Positions 5,427 through 8,090 of a stretch of 8,090 nt of DNA are shown here, piece after piece. Position numbers and translations under genes: made by a program. Source of the DNA: an uncultured Verrucomicrobiota bacterium (GTDB lineage: Bacteria > Verrucomicrobiota > Verrucomicrobiae > Opitutales > Opitutaceae); NCBI GenBank assembly GCA_946481225.1, contig CAMLNJ010000115.1, forward strand, positions 1 to 8,090, read 5' to 3'. Under the pieces are notes generated by a model. It searched no databases. It saw nothing but the letters and a program-made list of their open reading frames with translations, and was not told the origin of the DNA. Positions within the stretch are counted from its first letter, which is position 1; each line of letters begins with the position of its first letter.

Positions 5427-7640
5427 ATGAGCGCCCAATACGCCCCTTGGATCATCGCCGCGCCGGTCCGTTTCATCGGCCGTTGCCTTTATCGCGTTCG
5501 CGCGCTGGGCGCCGGGCGCCTGCCGGAGAAGGGCGGGGCCCTGCTGGTGGCGAACCATCTTTCCTACGCCGACGTGCTGGTGCTGCAGCTCGCGTGTCCG
5601 CGGCCGATCCGTTTCGTGGGGCACGAGTCGTTGCCGAAAATCTCGTGGTTTTTCCGGCTGGTGTTCCGGCTGACGGGGACGATCCCCGTTTCGCCGGAAA
5701 ACGCGCTGGCGACGACGCGCCGCGTCGGGGCGTGCCTGGAGCGCGGCGAGCTGGTGCTGATTTTCCCGGAAGGCGCGATCTCGCGCACGGGGCAGCTCAT
5801 GAAGATCCAGCGCGGTTTCGAGCTGATGGCGAAACGCGCCCGCGTGCCGGTGGTGCCGGTGTTTCACGACGGCCTGTGGGGCTCGGTTTTTTCGTTCTCG
5901 AACCACCGCTATCTGGTGAAATGGCCGCGCGTGATGCCCACGCCGGTCTGCGTGGCGTGGGGGGAGCCGATCCCGGCGGATCGGGCGGATGCGACGACGG
6001 TGCGGCGCGCCTTGCTCGACCTGGGGCACCAGGCGTTCGAGGAACGGCCTCATTTGAAGCGCCACGTCGGGCGCGAAGTGGTGAGGGCGTTGTGCCGGCG
6101 GCCGGGCAAGGTGGAGATCGTGGATCGGACGGCGGCGCGGCGCGAGCTGACGGCGGCGCAACTGGTCGCGGCGGCGGCGACGCTTGGGCTGCATCTGCGG
6201 CGCACCGTGGAGGAGCCGCGCGTGGGCATCGTGCTGCCGCCGGGCGCGGGCGCGACGATCGCGAACCTCGCCGCGCTCATCGCGGGCAAGACGCCGGTCA
6301 ACCTGAACTTCACCGCCGGCCGTTCCGCCCTGGAGCCGAGCCTGCGTCTGGCGGGCATCCACACGGTGCTGAGCGCGGACGCGTTGAAGACGAAGGTGGC
6401 GGATTTTCCCTGGCCGGAGGACACGCGCGACCTTGCGGCGACGATGAAGGCGGCGGGTGGCAAGCGCGCGATGTTGCCCTGGTTGCTCGCGGCGTGGGTG
6501 CTGCCGAACCAATGGACGGCCTCGCTGCTGGGCTTGCCGAAGACTGGCGACCGCGCGGAGGCGGGGCTCCTGTTCACGAGCGGCAGTTCGGGCGAGCCGA
6601 AGGGCGTGGTGCTCAGCCACCGTAATCTGCTCGGCAACTGCTGGCAGATTTCGTCGCTCTCGATCCTGCCGGCGGAGGCGAAGATGCTGGCCTGCCTGCC
6701 GGTGTTCCACAGCTTCGGCTTCACGGTGGGCGTCTGGTATCCGCTCCTGCGCGGCTGCCGCGTGGTGACGGTGCCGAGCCCGCTCGACACCCGGAGGATC
6801 ATCGACGCGATCCGCGAGGAGCGATGCACGGTGTGGTTCGCGGCGCCGACCTTCGCGCGGCCGGTGTTGAAGAAGGCGGAGCGCGCGGACCTGCGGACAT
6901 TGAGCGTCCTGGCGACGGGCGCGGAGAAGCTGCCGGACGATCTGGCGGAGTTTGCGCGCGAGAAATTTCATCTCGAGATCATGCAGGGCTACGGCCTGAC
7001 GGAGACGACGCCGGTGGTGGGCGTGAACCAGCCGAACCCGCCGGTGATCACGGCGACGGGCGAGGCGCAGATCGGGAATCGCCCCGGCTCGATCGGGCGC
7101 CTGCTGCCGGGCATGACGACGCGCGTGGTCGATCCCGATACGATGGAGCCGCGGGCGGAGACGGAAACGGGGCTGGTGTTGCTTCGTGGACCGAACGTCT
7201 TCGCCGGCTATCTCGACAGCCCGGAGAGGACGGCGGCGGCGTTCCACGACGGCTGGTTCGTGACCGGCGACCTCGGGCGCTTCGACGAGGACGGGTTTCT
7301 GTTCATCGAAGGGCGGCTTTCGCGCTTCTCGAAGATAGGCGGCGAGATGGTGCCGCACGGCACGGTGGAGCAGAAGCTGATCGAGGTCTTCGGGCTGGCC
7401 GGCGCGGACGGCTACGTGGTCTTCGTGGCCGGCCTGCCCGACCCGATGAAGGGCGAACAGCTCGTGCTCCTGACGACCCGGCCCGAGCTGACGGCCGACG
7501 CGGTGCGGGAGAAATTGGCCGCGGCGGGCGTGACGAACTTGTGGATACCGAAGATGGTCAGGCGAGTCGACGCGATCCCGGTGTTAGGCACGGGCAAGCT
7601 GGACCTGAAGGCGGCGAAGGCGCTGGCGACGGGCGCCTGA
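5427..7640 (+). CDS. aas: Aas-like bifunctional acyltransferase / acyl-ACP (acyl-CoA) synthetase fusion
   Basis: A 737-residue fusion with the domain order of E. coli Aas (719 residues), which reacylates lysophospholipids at the inner membrane using acyl-ACP made from fatty acid and ATP. The N-terminal PlsC-type acyltransferase (about 1-210) has the catalytic HLSYAD (H44 to D49) and FPEG (113-116), with GTIPVSP at 84-90. The AMP-forming ligase (about 235-737) has the P-loop TSGSSGEPKG (384-393), YGLTETTP (522-529), TGDLG (613-617) and GTGKLD with the catalytic lysine at 724. A hydrophobic segment AMLPWLLAAWVLP (348-360) may dock the membrane. No MFS/LplT transporter domain is attached. All key residues are present, so both activities are likely intact. 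The amidohydrolase gene follows after 4 bp. Substrate preference (acyl-ACP or CoA, lyso-PE or lysophosphatidate) is inference; the domain calls are certain. Confidence 0.5.
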   Translation: MSAQYAPWIIAAPVRFIGRCLYRVRALGAGRLPEKGGALLVANHLSYADVLVLQLACPRPIRFVGHESLPKISWFFRLVFRLTGTIPVSPENALATTRRVGACLERGELVLIFPEGAISRTGQLMKIQRGFELMAKRARVPVVPVFHDGLWGSVFSFSNHRYLVKWPRVMPTPVCVAWGEPIPADRADATTVRRALLDLGHQAFEERPHLKRHVGREVVRALCRRPGKVEIVDRTAARRELTAAQLVAAAATLGLHLRRTVEEPRVGIVLPPGAGATIANLAALIAGKTPVNLNFTAGRSALEPSLRLAGIHTVLSADALKTKVADFPWPEDTRDLAATMKAAGGKRAMLPWLLAAWVLPNQWTASLLGLPKTGDRAEAGLLFTSGSSGEPKGVVLSHRNLLGNCWQISSLSILPAEAKMLACLPVFHSFGFTVGVWYPLLRGCRVVTVPSPLDTRRIIDAIREERCTVWFAAPTFARPVLKKAERADLRTLSVLATGAEKLPDDLAEFAREKFHLEIMQGYGLTETTPVVGVNQPNPPVITATGEAQIGNRPGSIGRLLPGMTTRVVDPDTMEPRAETETGLVLLRGPNVFAGYLDSPERTAAAFHDGWFVTGDLGRFDEDGFLFIEGRLSRFSKIGGEMVPHGTVEQKLIEVFGLAGADGYVVFVAGLPDPMKGEQLVLLTTRPELTADAVREKLAAAGVTNLWIPKMVRRVDAIPVLGTGKLDLKAAKALATGA

Positions 7641-7644
7641 GACC

Positions 7645-8090
7645 ATGAGAATCGATTGTCATGTGCATGCGGTGGGCACCGGGTTCGAGGGCTCGGGCTG
7701 CTGGTATCGGCCCAAGGGACTGACCCGGATCGGCGCGCCTTTTTTGCTGCGCTCGATGGGGCTGCCGATGTCGGCGCTGCGCGAGGATTTCGAGGCGGTC
7801 TACACGGCGGCGCTGTTGCGGCAGATTCGCGAGGCGGGACTCGATGCGGCGGTCTTGTTGGCGCATGAGCAGGCTTATCGCGAAGACGGAACGGTGATCG
7901 AGGGCTGCGGGTCCTTTTACGTGCCGAACGACCATGTGCTCGGGCTGGCGCGGAAGCACCGGGAGTTTTTGGCGGCGGTGTCGATCCATCCGGCGCGGAG
8001 GGATGCGATGGAGGAGCTGGAGCGCTGTCTCGAGGCCGGGGCGGTGATGCTGAAGTGCCTGCCGAACGTGCAGAACATGGATTGGAACGA
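7645..8090 (+). CDS. amidohydrolase-2-type metal-dependent hydrolase, N-terminal part (cut by right edge)
   Basis: The first 148 residues of a TIM-barrel amidohydrolase. MRIDCHVHAVG (1-11) carries the metal-binding HxH (H6, H8) at the end of the first strand, as in the amidohydrolase-2/ACMSD-like family, whose members hydrolyse or decarboxylate small molecules. LDAAVLLAHE (66-75) is the second strand, AVSIHPAR (111-118) the third, with H115, and GAVMLKCLPNVQNMD (132-146) carries a lysine (K137) at the place where this family has LK.hP. An inserted region 17-45 with GCWYRP and FLLRSMGLP is not typical and may cover the active site. The ATG is 4 bp after the stop of the acyltransferase/ligase gene, so the two are likely co-transcribed. 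The substrate is unknown; the missing C-terminus holds the remaining metal ligands. Confidence 0.5.
   Translation, partial: MRIDCHVHAVGTGFEGSGCWYRPKGLTRIGAPFLLRSMGLPMSALREDFEAVYTAALLRQIREAGLDAAVLLAHEQAYREDGTVIEGCGSFYVPNDHVLGLARKHREFLAAVSIHPARRDAMEELERCLEAGAVMLKCLPNVQNMDWN

Noticed and set aside
5178..7358. 726-codon open frame on the minus strand opposite the Aas-like gene
   Set aside because: The product is an Arg/His/Ala/Gln-rich low-complexity chain with no domain, as expected of the antisense frame of a GC-rich gene; the plus-strand gene has all catalytic motifs.

Overview
The window is GC-rich bacterial DNA. It carries a complete tRNA-Leu with an encoded CCA, intrinsic terminators, and genes that start without a recognisable Shine-Dalgarno sequence. 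The long-form serine acetyltransferase N-terminus, the Aas-type acyltransferase/AMP-ligase fusion and the secreted GYWKNH-motif protein would all fit a high-GC member of the Verrucomicrobiota such as an Opitutaceae. That placement is inference from gene style and composition; no phylogenetic marker is present.

Layout from left to right. On the minus strand, bases 1-588 hold the N-terminal 196 residues of serine O-acetyltransferase (cysE), which runs off the left edge. A short divergent spacer with a candidate cysE promoter and a triple 8-bp-period repeat leads to tRNA-Leu(GAG) on the plus strand, closed by a textbook terminator. Only 36 bp later starts a small M50/site-2-protease-type membrane metalloprotease (911-1636). 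A 296-bp gap then holds two hairpins and a perfect TATAAT box. The second hairpin looks like a minus-strand terminator with no gene to serve. Next comes a tight two-gene operon (1933-3665): an AAA_21/OLD-type ABC ATPase followed after 5 bp by a TOPRIM/DUF4276-like protein. A structured 161-bp spacer with an RNase P-like sequence block precedes a secreted protein with a TPGYWKNH motif (3827-4744) and its terminator. The right third is a probable lipid-related cluster: a MarR-type regulator with a palindrome overlapping a TTGACA box, an Aas-like fusion of 737 residues, and, 4 bp later, an amidohydrolase cut by the right edge.

How the genes work together. cysE and the tRNA are housekeeping. The ATPase/TOPRIM pair is the best candidate for an undescribed system: it has the split architecture of OLD-like and PARIS-like nuclease or defence modules, a promoter of its own, and unusual CxxC and acidic motifs in the partner. 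MarR, Aas and the amidohydrolase point the same way, and MarR plausibly controls itself and possibly the membrane-lipid gene behind it. All functional assignments rest on motifs read by eye; no database search was run.
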